Assembly (NCBI RefSeq): GCF_000002985.6
Contig: NC_003280.10
Location: 8,800,501-8,864,500 of the forward strand
Direction: 5' to 3'
Source: Caenorhabditis elegans
Lineage: Eukaryota > Nematoda > Chromadorea > Rhabditida > Rhabditidae
DNA length: 64,000 nucleotides
The notes below the pieces were generated by a model, which saw only the letters and a list, made by a program, of their open reading frames with translations, did not search any database and was not told where the DNA came from. The position numbers and the translations under genes are program-made. Positions within the stretch are counted from its first letter, which is position 1. Each line of letters begins with the position of its first letter. This document shows positions 48,265 through 60,412 of the stretch, in pieces.

Positions 48265-48720
48265 ATCCATCAGTCGTAGATCCATCAATTTGTGATTTCA
48301 TGCTAATTTATGATTTATTGTAATTTCGTATGCGTTTTGTATGAACATTTTAAATTTATTTAATGTTTTTATGGGTTTTAATTTGAATGAACAAAAAACA
48401 AGAATTTCTATTTACATGATAAAAATAGAAGAAGCGAAGGAAAAACAGTCGATGACCGGGGGAATAATCAATTACTGAAAGACCATCAAGAAAGAAGAAC
48501 AGAAAAATTTCAACTAATCTAAAAGAAATGTAAAGCAAATGAAAGAGGAGCTAACAAATGAAAAAGTGAATGGCGGAATGAAATGAAACAATTTAAGAAA
48601 TGAATGAGACTACTCGTAATGAATTCGGGTTGACAAGGAAATGATCACCCACTATTTACCTCAAATGTCCCGTGCCTGATGAAAATGAATTTTTGAGTCA
48701 AAAATTAAAACAATTAGAAA
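48265..48720. other. 3' region between convergent agxt-1 and acyltransferase
   Basis: Contains the two 3' UTRs. AT-rich, with no coding signal. Confidence 0.5.
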
Positions 48721-51596
48721 TTAAGCCTTATCGGAAGGCTTTAATTGAATTTCCGAATCTGTTGGTGGACTCGGTTTGAGTGTAGTTTTTGGTGGAGAGG
48801 CAAGCAATAACCTTTCGATATTCAGAGCTGGAAGTTCACTGACCATTGTGCATATTATGGCAAAGAAATATGTAATGAGAAGTTGAACAAAACAATGAAT
48901 GAAGAGTGGAATTTGAGTATTGAAATATATTGGGAAGGGAACGAGCATGTAAGTGAGTACCACTGGAATCATGTGGAACAAGTAGGCCTGAAAATATTTT
49001 ATTTTTATAAAGCCAATATTTTGCCTTTTCAATTTTCGAAGCACATATTTTCATTCATTTGTCAAAGTGGTACTTGTAATTTGAAAGATTTCAGGTTGAA
49101 TAAACTGTAAAATAATTTGGTTTTTCTAATAACCAAGTATTTCTCTTCATCAAAACAAAACATTAAAACACTTCCTATTCTATCAAAATAAAATAATTAA
49201 ACGTAAACATTGTAGTGATACAAGGAAGTAAGGTTCTATGAAAGATTTAATTTGAAGTTTAAGAATGAGAGTAATCCTATTTTAACATTAGAAATTTGAA
49301 AACTAACCGAGAAACTCAAGTTGGCCAATGGTAAGAAGAAATTGGAGGAGAGGAAGACATTGACAGGTCCACCAATTCCAGTATGACAGATGTAGATAAG
49401 GAATGCAATACCAATTGAGAAAATGTCACGATGGAGTGCTCCATAGAGCAAGTGATATGCTCTCCAGGCAATTGAATCCCATCCTTGAAGAGCTGGGTAG
49501 AGACCGTACAAACCGAAAAGGATTCCCACAAGTGCCACTGACCACATTGAAACTGGAATTAAGAAGGCTTAGAATTTTTTTAAAATAAAATAATTAGTTT
49601 TTAATTTAAAAAAATATATTGGTTCATGAAAGATGAACATTTGTTTTAACAGCTAAAAATAAATTCAAACTCACTGATATATTTGTTGCTTTGCTGTGGT
49701 TTCACAGGAATTCGTTGATATCTAGCCAATTGATAACCAAGAAGAATTCCAATAAGATATGGTCCAATGCGATATTGTGGTTTGATGTAGAGTTCAAGAT
49801 GGTGTTGAATAAAATTTGGATTGAACATTTCCGGTTGCTTCCAAAGGAATTGGGTTGGCGGGAAGTTGTTGCGAACGATGGATTCTACATTCAAACCGGC
49901 TGAGAACATAATTACGACGAAGCACAAAATCTGAAGAAGTGTTTATGAAAAGTTGTAGATACAAACATTTGGTTTTACGAAATGTTAAACTAATAGTCAA
50001 GCTTCACGAAACATACTATCAAAGCTTGAAAAGATATCTTCTGTAAAAAAAGAAAACTCACAAATCCGATCTTTGGCGCTTTCCTTAATGTGAGAAGGAA
50101 TATTGGAGAGAGCAAATAATAAATGAATTCAGTTCCGATGTACCATGTCCATGGCATACATTGATTATCGAGAATACTATTCACGAAGAGAACATTTTGC
50201 CACCAATATTTTGGGCATTGAATAGCTGGATCAGTTGGTGGCCACATTGGATGGAAATGTGTTACAGAAATACGAAGAGTTACAGCAAGAAGTGTGTACA
50301 AGTATGCTGGGTAGAGACGAACAACTCTGTGACGGTAGAATTTTAACCAGTATCCCCAAGATGTCCATGTTGGCTCTTCTTCTGAAAATGTTTCAATAAT
50401 TTTATTCTTTATCAAAGGTTTTTGAACGTCCATTGGGTTTCGAAATTTTAAAGATGGCAAAAGAAAAACTAACCAGAAGTATTTTTGAGCCATTTTCTGA
50501 ACCAACTGTACGATAAAACAGTTCCTCCGAGAGTAAGAAAAACGTCAACTGATAATGTGAAATTGGTGATCCATTGATTGAAAAAATTATCAACCATTGA
50601 ATTTTTGAAATCTTCAACATTTTCCATATAAGCTTGCACAAAAATAAATGAATGTCCAATCAATGTCCATACCATTGATCCAAATCTGAGTCCTAGTAGA
50701 CAAGTTATACAACTTTGTGGGTCTTTTGGAAGAGCAATCAACTTCTTCAAATTGGTTTTTGCAGAGAATGCAAGGAGAATTCTTGCGGACCATGATTTTG
50801 CGTCTTCTCCTCTCATATTATGGAAAATTGTAGCCATAACAACAAGCATTGCAAGACTCATATTAAATCCAAAATCTGCGATTGGAACGGGTAATTCGAA
50901 CCATTGTTTTTCGTGGCGAGATCTTGTGCATGCCGTGAAAGTGATTGGTTCAGTGGCTTCTGGATGAGTTATTCGACGCCATTCTTCAAGAAGCTTCTGG
51001 TTTTCATCTGCACATGGAGATGGAATACACACTGAGAATGCAGGTACTCTTTTATCTTTATCATCATCATGAGTATAGCAATAATGCATTGGATGCTCCG
51101 ATTTTGAGTAAACTGTTTCTCCAGCTGATAATAAACATTCGTAACCTGGAAAAGTTGTATGAAAAGTTTTAAATTAGAATTTGATCAAACCTTTATAGAC
51201 CCATCGATCCTGATCTCTTGAGAGGAACAGATCATTTGGTCCGGTTGCAAATGATTCAAAATAGCAAATTTTTTGATCTGTTAGAGTTTCGATGTCGTTC
51301 AGATAATCGTAGACCTGAATAAGTTGAAAGTAGATTTTTTTAAAGTTTTGTTTGATATCAAAAATTTTGGATTTTTCGTGCATGGAAAAATTGTTTTTAA
51401 TTTCACGAAATAGGTTCAAACTGTAAACTGTTCAAAAAAAAAAACTCACCAATGCCAAACTCTGCTTGCATTTCAAACTGAGATCGAGAGTTTGTGATCT
51501 ATTAATAAACTGTAAAATGAACGGTTCATCGTACTCCTCTAGACCGGCTGAAGCAATAGCCGGTGATAATAACAGGAGGTACAACCCAAGAATCAT
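48721..51596 (-). CDS. OAC-family membrane O-acyltransferase (NRF-6-like)
   Basis: Seven exons: 51450-51596, 51191-51314, 50474-51145, 50062-50381, 49675-49930, 49308-49552, 48721-48987 (676 aa). Signal peptide M-I-L-G-L-Y-L-L-L-L-S-P-A-I-A-S-A, then an N-terminal Cys-containing extracellular domain of the NRF-6 type (about 20-190). A multi-pass acyltransferase-3 domain of about ten helices follows, with the family's R-H-R-V-V-R-L-Y-P-A-Y block and the W-Y-I-G-T-E-F-I-Y-Y block. A cytosolic Pro/Ser tail ends it. Members are thought to transfer acyl groups at membranes; NRF-6 and NDG-4 act in lipid transport and fluoxetine response. An acceptor-type CAATTACAG abuts the ATG, consistent with trans-splicing. 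From memory it is T14D7.2, probably oac-46, but I leave the symbol open. Confidence 0.88.
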
Positions 51597-54500
51597 CTGT
51601 AATTGACATAATTTTATGAAATGAAAAACGATTATGAAAAAGAAGAAGTTTGAAGAAAAGTAGTGTGGGGGAAGATCCGAGGAGAAAGTGAGGGAAATTG
51701 AGGTCATGAGGGAATAGGAACCGAGGTAGACGGGATTGTCAAAGAAAGGGTCATAGAGGGACGAAGACATTCCGAAGAAGACACAACTCACTATTATATG
51801 GGGTGAGAAGGTGGGGGCCGGTGAAAATCAGATAGAAGAACATTTGAAGAAGAAGAAGAAACATGAAGAACTGGTATTGACAAGTAGGGGCGAAAAAGGG
51901 TCTTCTGATATGATCATGGTCATGTTTTGTCCCCTGCCTTTTCCGTTTTTTGTACTTTCTCCTTGAAAACGTGAAAACCGCTGTATCCGTTCGCAATACT
52001 CTGGCCTTCAACTTTTATTCGCTAAACTGAGTAGCTGGGCTTTGAAGCAAAAATTAAAAAATTGTAAATACAAACAAAATTTAATTCTGAAGAAATGAGA
52101 AATCCTCTTTTTGCAAAATGCACGTGCCTTCTTTGGAAAATTTGATGGAAAGATTAGTAGGACGGTGTTTGGCAAATTAACTGTATCGGCACGTCATGCA
52201 AAACCTGCAGTTAGTAACCAAATAAATTTCAAAAAAAGTTACAAAATTACCAAAAATCCGTAGTTCAAGTCGACAACATTTCAAAAGCCGTTGGCAAATT
52301 GAGATTCAAACAAAAAAGTGGAAAATTGCCCACCAAAAAAGTATTTTTATATTTTTAAGGATGGCAAATTGGTTTTAAAACTGAAAGAGTTTAGGGGAAA
52401 ATACAAAAAAAAGGTTTTCAGAAAAGAAGTTGAATAATAATGTACAAAATTTGTTCGTTAAAAAGTAATTGAAATATTATCCAGAGGTACAAAATCATAT
52501 GATCGCTGAAAATTTCTGAATATCACTAGAAATCTGAAAACTTATAGACTCGGAATGATATGTAATTTGTTGTTCTGGTTTCAAGTTCATTCAAATGATG
52601 TAATGTGACAATTGATACTTTCAATGACTTATGATCTAGAAATAACATTACAATATGTTCTTCTGTTCAGTAAATCGTTCACAGACAATGAATATATTTC
52701 TGATAAAATAGAATAACCAGTATCTTCAGACTATCAAACCAATTTTTCTTCGTAAATTGTTAGTTTTTTCACATAAAATATACTTATTCCAAAAATCTAT
52801 TCATAATTTTCTCAATAAATTGAAGTGTCAAGGCTGTCAAGTTCAATTTCTCTTAGCCATCGACATTCCAACTTTTTCCAGTTTAAATCACGTAATCTTC
52901 GAAAAACTATCATTCTGATCTTGTAAAGGATACTTTGATTTTATCTACAGGTGCATTTGCACTTTCACAAAATCACGATTCATATGGAAAGTGGAGAGAA
53001 ACTAGAATGACGGGATTCTGATTCATTCGGGGGCTTGAAAATATTTCTCGCAAATATTTGACAATAAGAGTTTTAATTTTTAAAAAAGTTATTATTTTGG
53101 AATTTGCGAATTTTTCCATTTAACTGAACTCAAGTTTTGTAATTCATTTTTTGAAAATAGGGAACAAATAAAAAACTTTGCACGGAATATATTCGTGGTA
53201 GTAAAAATGAAGATTTACGGAAACCGGAAGAAGGATATGAAAAGAGAAAAGAAGATCATGTTTGTACAATGCAATTCACGAGACGCTAGATTGTAGCTAG
53301 GAGACCCCGTTTCAAATTGTCAGTTTCAAAATGACATTGAAGGAAACAAAGTTTTTTGGAATCAAAGAAGAAGGTCCACCTGTTCATGGCGTGATAAGAG
53401 AAAGATTTAAGGTAGTTGCAATTAACAACAAGCATGACTTACAAATTAAATGGTCACAAAGAATTATTTCAAAAATAAAGAACATTTCAGTGTGACGACG
53501 TACCCCCAAAAAGACAGCGGTTCGAGTTTGACCATCTCGAGTGTGAGAAATGAGAAAAAGGAATTGCGAAGCCAAACAGGTTGCTAAAGACGTCTCTCCC
53601 AAAAATCGGGTGATGTTATCCGAATGCGTACAGCATTCCCTTGGCTACATCCAAAGAAGCAGGGAAAAGAAGATTCATTCAAAGTGCAAAAGTGACAGAA
53701 TTACGGGGGATTAGAGATATCAAGAAACCGTTGCCAAAATGTTTATATTCACGTGATTTCCTATGTAACCAGTTTTACAAGCTTTCAAATTAAATGAGTC
53801 ATCAGAAAAAAGACGGGCAATAATTAAAGATGGAAGCATCGAAAACAAGCTTTTCAGAACATTGAAATATCTGCCAAAAATTGGCACAACGTTTCCCCAA
53901 TTTAAAACTGAATAGTCGCTTTTTAACTGTTTTCCATTTTCAAATTGAAACTTGAAATGGAAAATCAGGAACATGAATAATCTAATTAATTGTAACGAGA
54001 GAATAAATATGAGGTTTTGAAGATATTCCTGTAAAAACTGGAATTTGTTTTGAAATGAAATCATTTCATGTGATTTACTTTGGGATCAAAAGATTGCTAA
54101 AGTTCATGTTATTGTTGACATAGAAATTTAATTCAAAACACTTCAGATTTCAAAATAGTGAGCATGGAAATCTTGAGAAATTTTTGTGGGAATAATTATA
54201 GCATGGAAATAATTTAGAAATGTTAATTTTGGGTACTTATAATCTCAAGTTGGAAATAACAAAACTGCAGATCATAATATTTTCAGACATCGACTGATTT
54301 CAAGACAATTTTTACATTAACACAATACACAAGTTGTGATCTATTTAACTAAGTAATATAACCTGTCTTCAAAAGTTTCCTTTTACGTCACATCCACCAA
54401 AGATCCAGTTTTAACGTAAAAATGATAACGACGTTGCACAACATGAATAGTACGCCACAAATGTCCTTATACCTCAAAATCAAATAAATCGGATGAAATG

Positions 54501-57500
54501 GGTCGTGTCAAGGAATTTCATTGCCATCGAACTAATGTTGAATGTAGTTTGCAAGTGAAAATTGAAATGAGTAGATCAGAAGTTCGGCGTCCAATTTCTT
54601 AGACAAAGAGATAGGAAAGATACCGTTTTCAGGTTGTAAACTAGACACGAAACGTAAATTTTACCAACTTTTAAACTAAATTTGAAACCTTGAAATTTAG
54701 TGTCAGAAAAAGTTGATTGTTCTAGAAATGTGTGTAAACTGAACATCGAAACATGTTTTTCAACAATTTCTATGATGCTTGATCACTATGACTAGAGCAT
54801 CAAAAACAACAAGTTAGAGATGTAAAGCTCAATGATTTTAAAAATAAATAAACATTCGAAAAGTAAGCTCAACATAAATGCATAGGGTTAAATAGACATT
54901 TACCTTTTGTTTAGATGAACTTCCAACAGTTATTAGAAAATTCGAAACTCAGAAATACGCTTTTTTTAGGTATCCACGCAGGCATATTTATTTTCAATAT
55001 TAAATATGTTCTATTCTGAACTAAATAAACATAAAGTACTGTAAACAGACACATCAGAAAAAAATATTAAAAAATTATTGTAGAAAGCTTGAGAAACTTG
55101 CTGTTTTGCATAAGCGATGCAAATGTGGCTATATTGTCAGAAATGTAAATATTAGAGTGTATAGTTTTGTTTTTGAGAGCATGTTTAAAGTTTGTAGACT
55201 CCGACAAAAACAATAAATATCCTGGTGATAAAATTTTTTCAACTAATTAAAATTTGCCGTATCATTCATCAATTACACAAGTCAAAATGGTGAATGAGAA
55301 AAAATCAGTTCATCTAACTTAAAAAGTGACACCATTCTATCAATCTTTGTTCAAAACTTCTCTAATTTGCCAAATAGTTTTCGTTTTCTTTTCTTCGTTT
55401 TTTTTTCGGGCAGTTAACTACTGGTAACGTCTATAAGATTTTGATCAAACGAAAAATTAAACAGAATTCAGAAAGTAAATGATAAAACAATAAATTGAAT
55501 AGAATGAGATGAAGATGTTGAAGAAAAGTACTTTGTGGATATTGCAAAGAAGACCGGTCTTCATACCAGTTCAGTCACTTATTTATCATCAAGGGTATAT
55601 CCAGATTATAACAAAAAAATGTGAGATTACATTATTCATTTGGAAGTTTCAGTATTTTTGGTTTTAGAAATCTGTACTACAGATGATGTAGGTACATATT
55701 AGCAGGTTATATATCAGTTGCATTCAGAAATATTTTTTATCTGCTCTAAAAAGAATATCAAAAGAAAATAAACTCGTTTTGATAGTTTACAATATTCATA
55801 CATTTAAGAAGAAGTAAGATAAAGCCTAATAAAGTGAACCTGGAGAACAAGTACAGTATCTTTTCAATGTTTTGGCAATGACTGTAACTGACAATTTCCA
55901 AATAAAATCTCGATTATACAAAAGCCAATAAATAAAACCTTGAGATTGAGAGTTTGAAAGAGAACACGAAAAGTGAAATTCAATTGGTTTCAGAAAGGAT
56001 GGAAGAGGTGTGCCTTTCGTTTCCATAAGAAGCGAAAAGTTACACAAATTCAGGTCCCAATTTTCGAACCGAATACTGGTTCTTTCTTTATGGAATAGAA
56101 TATGGTCGAAAAATTGACAGAACATTGTCCCCGGGAATCAATAAAGGCGTAGAGACAGAGAAAAGATGTCGGATCTTGTCTCCTTCATCAATTTTGAATA
56201 GCGAAAGTCTGCGGACATGACTGCGTTTCCGCGCGGATGCACTGTTTCGAAAGCAGCTAGAAACTGTCGAAGGGAGGCCAATTGAGTGAGTGACCAGACA
56301 AATGTAGCAAATTGCAAAACTACGGCAACCATGACGTCAAAGAGTGTTAGGGTTTGACATCAATGTATTGGATACATTCAGAATTTTGTGAAGATGATAA
56401 AATATCCTTCCTATTTATTTACTGCAAACTTATCGTTTGACAAACAGTTACGCTAACTATTTATCCTGATTGGGAAGATGAAACTTTTATTAAAATTGTT
56501 ATAACCATCTCCGATATAAATAGATGAAAAAATGTCATAAAGCTTCCCTAAAAATCCAATTTAAAGAAGCAAACTGCAAAAATTATAGTTGAGTTTGTTC
56601 TTGAATTATCTAAAGTTAAAAACTTTAAAGAAAAATAAGTATGATTTCCAAAGATGTTTTTCAATTTAAAAACAGTAAACATTATTTTTGGTCTTTTTGA
56701 TGGTCAACAAGATTAAGCATTCCTCAATTATCCAAAACAGTTTTTTTTGAAAATAAATGTTGGAACATTGACGAATAAAAGTCATATGACATACTTATTA
56801 TTTTGAAAATGTATTAACTGGTTGCTTTAATGAATTATCTTTCCCTATCTCCCACTCAACTGAACAGCTTCAGCTCATCGTGTCGTTCATTTTCGCTGTG
56901 TATTTTGAATAATAAAATCAACAAAACGATTACGTGACTGCCCGGTATCCTAACTAGTTTATTCTGTTTTATTCAATAACTTACTATTCGTTTTATGACT
57001 TGCCGTGCTTATGATGAAATGCCAAAAAATTGCGTCGAGTGAATGAATAGCTATTTGATTTTGGTCATTTACTATTAATACCATTAAGTAGTTTTGTTTT
57101 GACCACAATCAAATTTTTCTAATTATGACTGTGACTTCTTGAACAACATTGGAACACCTTCAGTAATTATTTGACTTTTGAAAGTGAACAACCACTTGAA
57201 ATTAGTCATAATTGGTTCCAGTGACCTAATTATGTTTTATAGCGTGAATACCGAGAAACTAATCCAGAAACGTGTTTTAGAAATAAAATTGAGTTGGCGA
57301 ATGTTGCAGATTTTTAATAGGAATGAAGTTTTATTTGAATGCAGGAATTACAGTATTTTAAATAATTTTGAAATTTAATTTGAAAGGTTACTCTGACACA
57401 AAAACATTATCACAAAAACAATAACACACATTCGATGTGATATATCAAAGAATGATAACACAACGAGAGTAGAGTTATTTCATAAATATAATTTAACGAA

Positions 57501-57664
57501 CGGGAAAAAGGAAATGCAAGGTCATTATGTCTGCGCGTTGAACCAAAGTAGTACTAGGTCATCCCGGGAGGATACGGACGAGCGCCATCTGTTCACAGTG
57601 AGTAAGGAGACTATATAAATATGAGAGAGATTACGGCTTCTGTCTACGTCTACCGTTCGGCTTA
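51597..57664. other. Six-kilobase interval without a recognised gene
   Basis: Includes the upstream region of the acyltransferase. Several frames of 60-114 codons occur (for example 53720-54064 and 55826-56125), but none has a splice partner, signal peptide or family motif. The last 120 bp is GC-richer and contains a TATA element. Confidence 0.4.
57611..57621 (+). promoter_or_regulatory. Strong TATA element without a recognised gene
   Basis: CTATATAAATA is preceded by about 100 bp of GC-richer sequence including CATCTG and CCCGGGAGG. Downstream on the plus strand no frame longer than a few codons follows. It could drive a non-coding RNA, or a gene whose coding exon I could not recognise. Confidence 0.3.
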
Positions 57665-57877
57665 TTAATCCGCATCTTGACGACATGGTCCACGATTTAA
57701 TTGTGCGATAGCTTTTTGTAAATTCATTTTTTTTGGAGTTTTTATTCCACGTTCTAGATGTTTCAGATAAAAAAGGTTTTCAGTTCTTTCACAGAGCCTA
57801 AAATTGTAGTAAATATTATTAGAAAAATACCGCACCACCGAAAAACCGGCAACAGATTTCCCGTAGCCATATAACAA
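57665..57877 (-). CDS. Possible small protein, 59-70 aa
   Basis: An open frame from ATG 57877 to the stop at 57665. A 33-nt in-frame segment (57798-57830) has GT...TTTTAG borders, so the product would be 70 aa unspliced or 59 aa spliced. The C-terminal part (after C-E-R-T-E-N) is helical, basic and protein-like, ending G-P-C-R-Q-D-A-D. No family is recognised. Such a short intron is rare, so either form may be wrong, or the frame may be chance. Confidence 0.28.
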   Translation of the reverse strand: MLYGYGKSVAGFSVVRYFSNNIYYNFRLCERTENLFYLKHLERGIKTPKKMNLQKAIAQLNRGPCRQDAD

Positions 57878-58647
57878 ACAAATATGTTTTACAATATTGA
57901 CACATTCCTTAATTATTTCAAAAACTTTTTAGTCTAATAGTATCTGCACCAAATTTTTAAAAGAATTCAAAGAAATTTATCTTAACTTTCATTCGCTAAA
58001 TGTTACTGAAAATCGAGGAGATACAGTTTACTTAGAATAGCAGTTTCATAGACAGTAAAGTGGATTCACCAATCATATCGAATAAATTGATAGCTTCTTG
58101 ATATTCAGTGAACAATGATTTCATAACAGGTATTCAAAGGGTTCAGTAGATGATAAATTGACGATAGTATCAATTGAACAAACAGCGACTATTCAACTAA
58201 CTGTGACGTGGGAAAAAGAAATAGATTCGATCGAGGTTCCAGCTATTTCTACTTTTTTTTATAGACAATTGATCAGTGATTCAGCAGAATTTGCATTTGA
58301 ATTCAGGGTTGATGAATGAATGGGTCACACGATGAAATGATGGAAAACATGGAATGTCTTGGGACAAAAAATAAACATCGTTGAGTTGTCAAGTGGATTA
58401 ATGATTTGGTTGGATCAGAAAGTGATGTTTTTCTGAAAAGGTTCTGGAAAATTACAAGGAAGAAAACAAATTTAGAAGTTAGTATTCACAATAGTGGCAA
58501 ACAACTTAAAATATTTTGTTCGCAATTTTGGAAAATCTGAAAGAAAACTTTAACAAACAAAAATGTTTTTTTTCTAAATTCAAAACTTTATTCAATACAT
58601 AGAGGCTGTTAAATCAATAAATCATATTGATATATGAAATTGAACAT
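57878..58647. other. Intergenic, nothing recognised
   Basis: AT-rich sequence downstream of the VAMP gene. No coding signal or repeat stands out. Confidence 0.4.
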
Positions 58648-59119
58648 TCAGAGAAATGCGTATGCGATTCCGGCAAAAGCAGACACACTTGATACGGCGA
58701 TGATACCATTACGAATAGCATTGGCTTTCCAGCTCATCTCACGCTTGATCTAAAAATTTAAATTAACTTGTTGTTTATTTCAATTTTTAAATACCTTGAC
58801 AGCACACTTGACGTAAACATCTGAAGCTTCCTCGAGTTTTTCTGAAATTAAATCTTAATTTTTTACTTCTAATAAATTAATTTTTTTGAAACCAAAACTC
58901 CCAGTTTATGAAACTTACGAGCTCTTTCAACGAGATCGTCAAGTTTTCCCTGTCTCTCCATAATTTTTTGCACGTTCTCCTTCATGATGATTTTCACCTA
59001 AATATAATTGTTCATTTTTCTAATGATAAATGTCAAACCGAATTCAATTCCTGTCTTGTTCTCATAATCTTTTGATCGTCCCAACCAATACGACTCACTG
59101 GTAGTTGTTGATGAATCAT
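58648..59119 (-). CDS. Synaptobrevin/VAMP-type R-SNARE
   Basis: Four exons: 59039-59119, 58919-58997, 58795-58841, 58648-58749 (102 aa). A v-SNARE that zips with Q-SNAREs to fuse vesicles. A short 12-residue leader is followed by one SNARE helix (about residues 20-80) with regular hydrophobic heptads. The central Arg of the zero layer lies in I-M-E-R-Q-G-K-L, aligning with the V-L-E-R of VAMP2. The juxtamembrane region is K-I-K-R-E-M-S-W, and the C-terminal anchor is about 20 residues. There is no proline-rich N-terminus and no longin domain, so it is a minimal VAMP. Several C. elegans snb genes exist; from memory this may be snb-6 (T14D7.3), which I could not confirm. Confidence 0.9.
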
Positions 59120-59560
59120 GAAGTAATTAGCGTCTGCTGTTTCAGCAAATAAAATGTATTGATACTTTTTGAAATTAATTCATTTTTGTTGGAATGATGG
59201 CACGTGTGTTTTCTAACCAACAAGATTTTCACGGGGCATTAATTTATGATATAAGAATTGTATATTTTAGAACTCTTTAATTTTTCGAGACCTTTCATGT
59301 AGTACAAGTGTTTGAAAAACCCTATAAGTAGAAATACTCTAAAACATCCTTCCTAAACAAACTTTTCCCAATTATCGGTTTACCGGAGAAAGCTGACTTC
59401 TTTATTTTCTCCGCCAGTCCCGCATTTTCTTAGATTACTGGCATTTATTTCCGCATTTCACTATGTATTCTATGTTAGAACAACTTGGACAATTTATGAA
59501 AAGAAAAGTTCATTTATACTCGAAGGAACCCGTAAAAAATAATTCAACTTCCGGAACAAC
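59120..59560. promoter_or_regulatory. Upstream region of the VAMP gene
   Basis: Non-coding AT-rich DNA between the VAMP ATG and the palindrome starting at 59561. No specific site is assigned. Confidence 0.35.
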
Positions 59561-60349
59561 ACTGCAACTTTTTCCTCACGAGGGACGAGGAAAAATGGTT
59601 TCTAGGCCATGGCCGAGGAGCCGACAAGTTTCAGCGGCCATTTATCTTGCTTTGTTTTCCGCCTGTGTTCTTTCGTTTTTCACAGCCTTTTGCCGTTTTT
59701 TCTTATTAAAACTGATAAATAAATATTTTTTGCAGATGCTAAAACAATTTCCAAGTAAAAAAATTATGTTATCAGTCGGCAAGTAGCGGTGAAAGTGGGC
59801 AACGTAATATGATGGATTACGGGAATACAAAACCCAATCGTTTTCCCAAACATGATACATATGCTGCTTAGATGCTGAAAGTACCTGATTTTTATAACGA
59901 GACCGCTGAAAAAGTTTTGAGGTTTTCAAAATTCAACTTTTTTGGTGAAAAAGTCGAGATTTTCGCACAAAATGTCGAGTTTTGAAAATCTCAAAACTTT
60001 TTCAGCGGTCTCGTTATAAAAATCGGGTAGTTTCAGCCTCTAAGCAGAATATATACCATGTTTCAGAAAAAGTTTGGGTTTTTTATTCCCGTAATCCATC
60101 AAATTACATTGCCCACTTTCACCGCTACTTGCCGACTGATAGCATTATTTTTTACTTGGAAATTGTTTTAGCATCTGCAAAAAATATTTATTTATCAGTT
60201 TTAATAAGAAAAAACGGGAAAAAGCTGTGAAAAACAAAAGAAAACAGGCGGAAAATAAAGCAAGATAAATGGCCGCTGAAACTTGTCGGCCCCTCGGCCA
60301 TGGCCTAGAAACCACTTTTCCTCGTCCCTCGTGAGGAAAAAGTTGCAGT
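59561..60349. repeat. Palindromic repeat, second family
   Basis: Inverted repeat of about 790 bp centred near 59.95 kb. The termini are ACTGCAACTTTTTCCTCACG and its reverse complement. Each arm contains the words GGCCATGGCC, TTTCAGCGGCCATTTATCTT, a run of TTTTTCTTATTAAAACTGAT, and AGCGGTCTCGTTATAAAAATC near the centre. It shares no sequence with the 14-37 kb foldback family. Open frames at 59463, 59642 and 59982 are mirror images of each other and not genes. Confidence 0.9.
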
Positions 60350-60412
60350 GAACAATTGAGCTATAATTCGATGTACATAAACAAGTATTTACAGCAACGA
60401 TTTTTTTTTAAA

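Noticed and set aside
59463-60230. Frames of 82-107 codons around 59.5-60.2 kb
   Set aside because: Three overlapping frames that are reverse complements of each other within the 59561-60349 palindrome.
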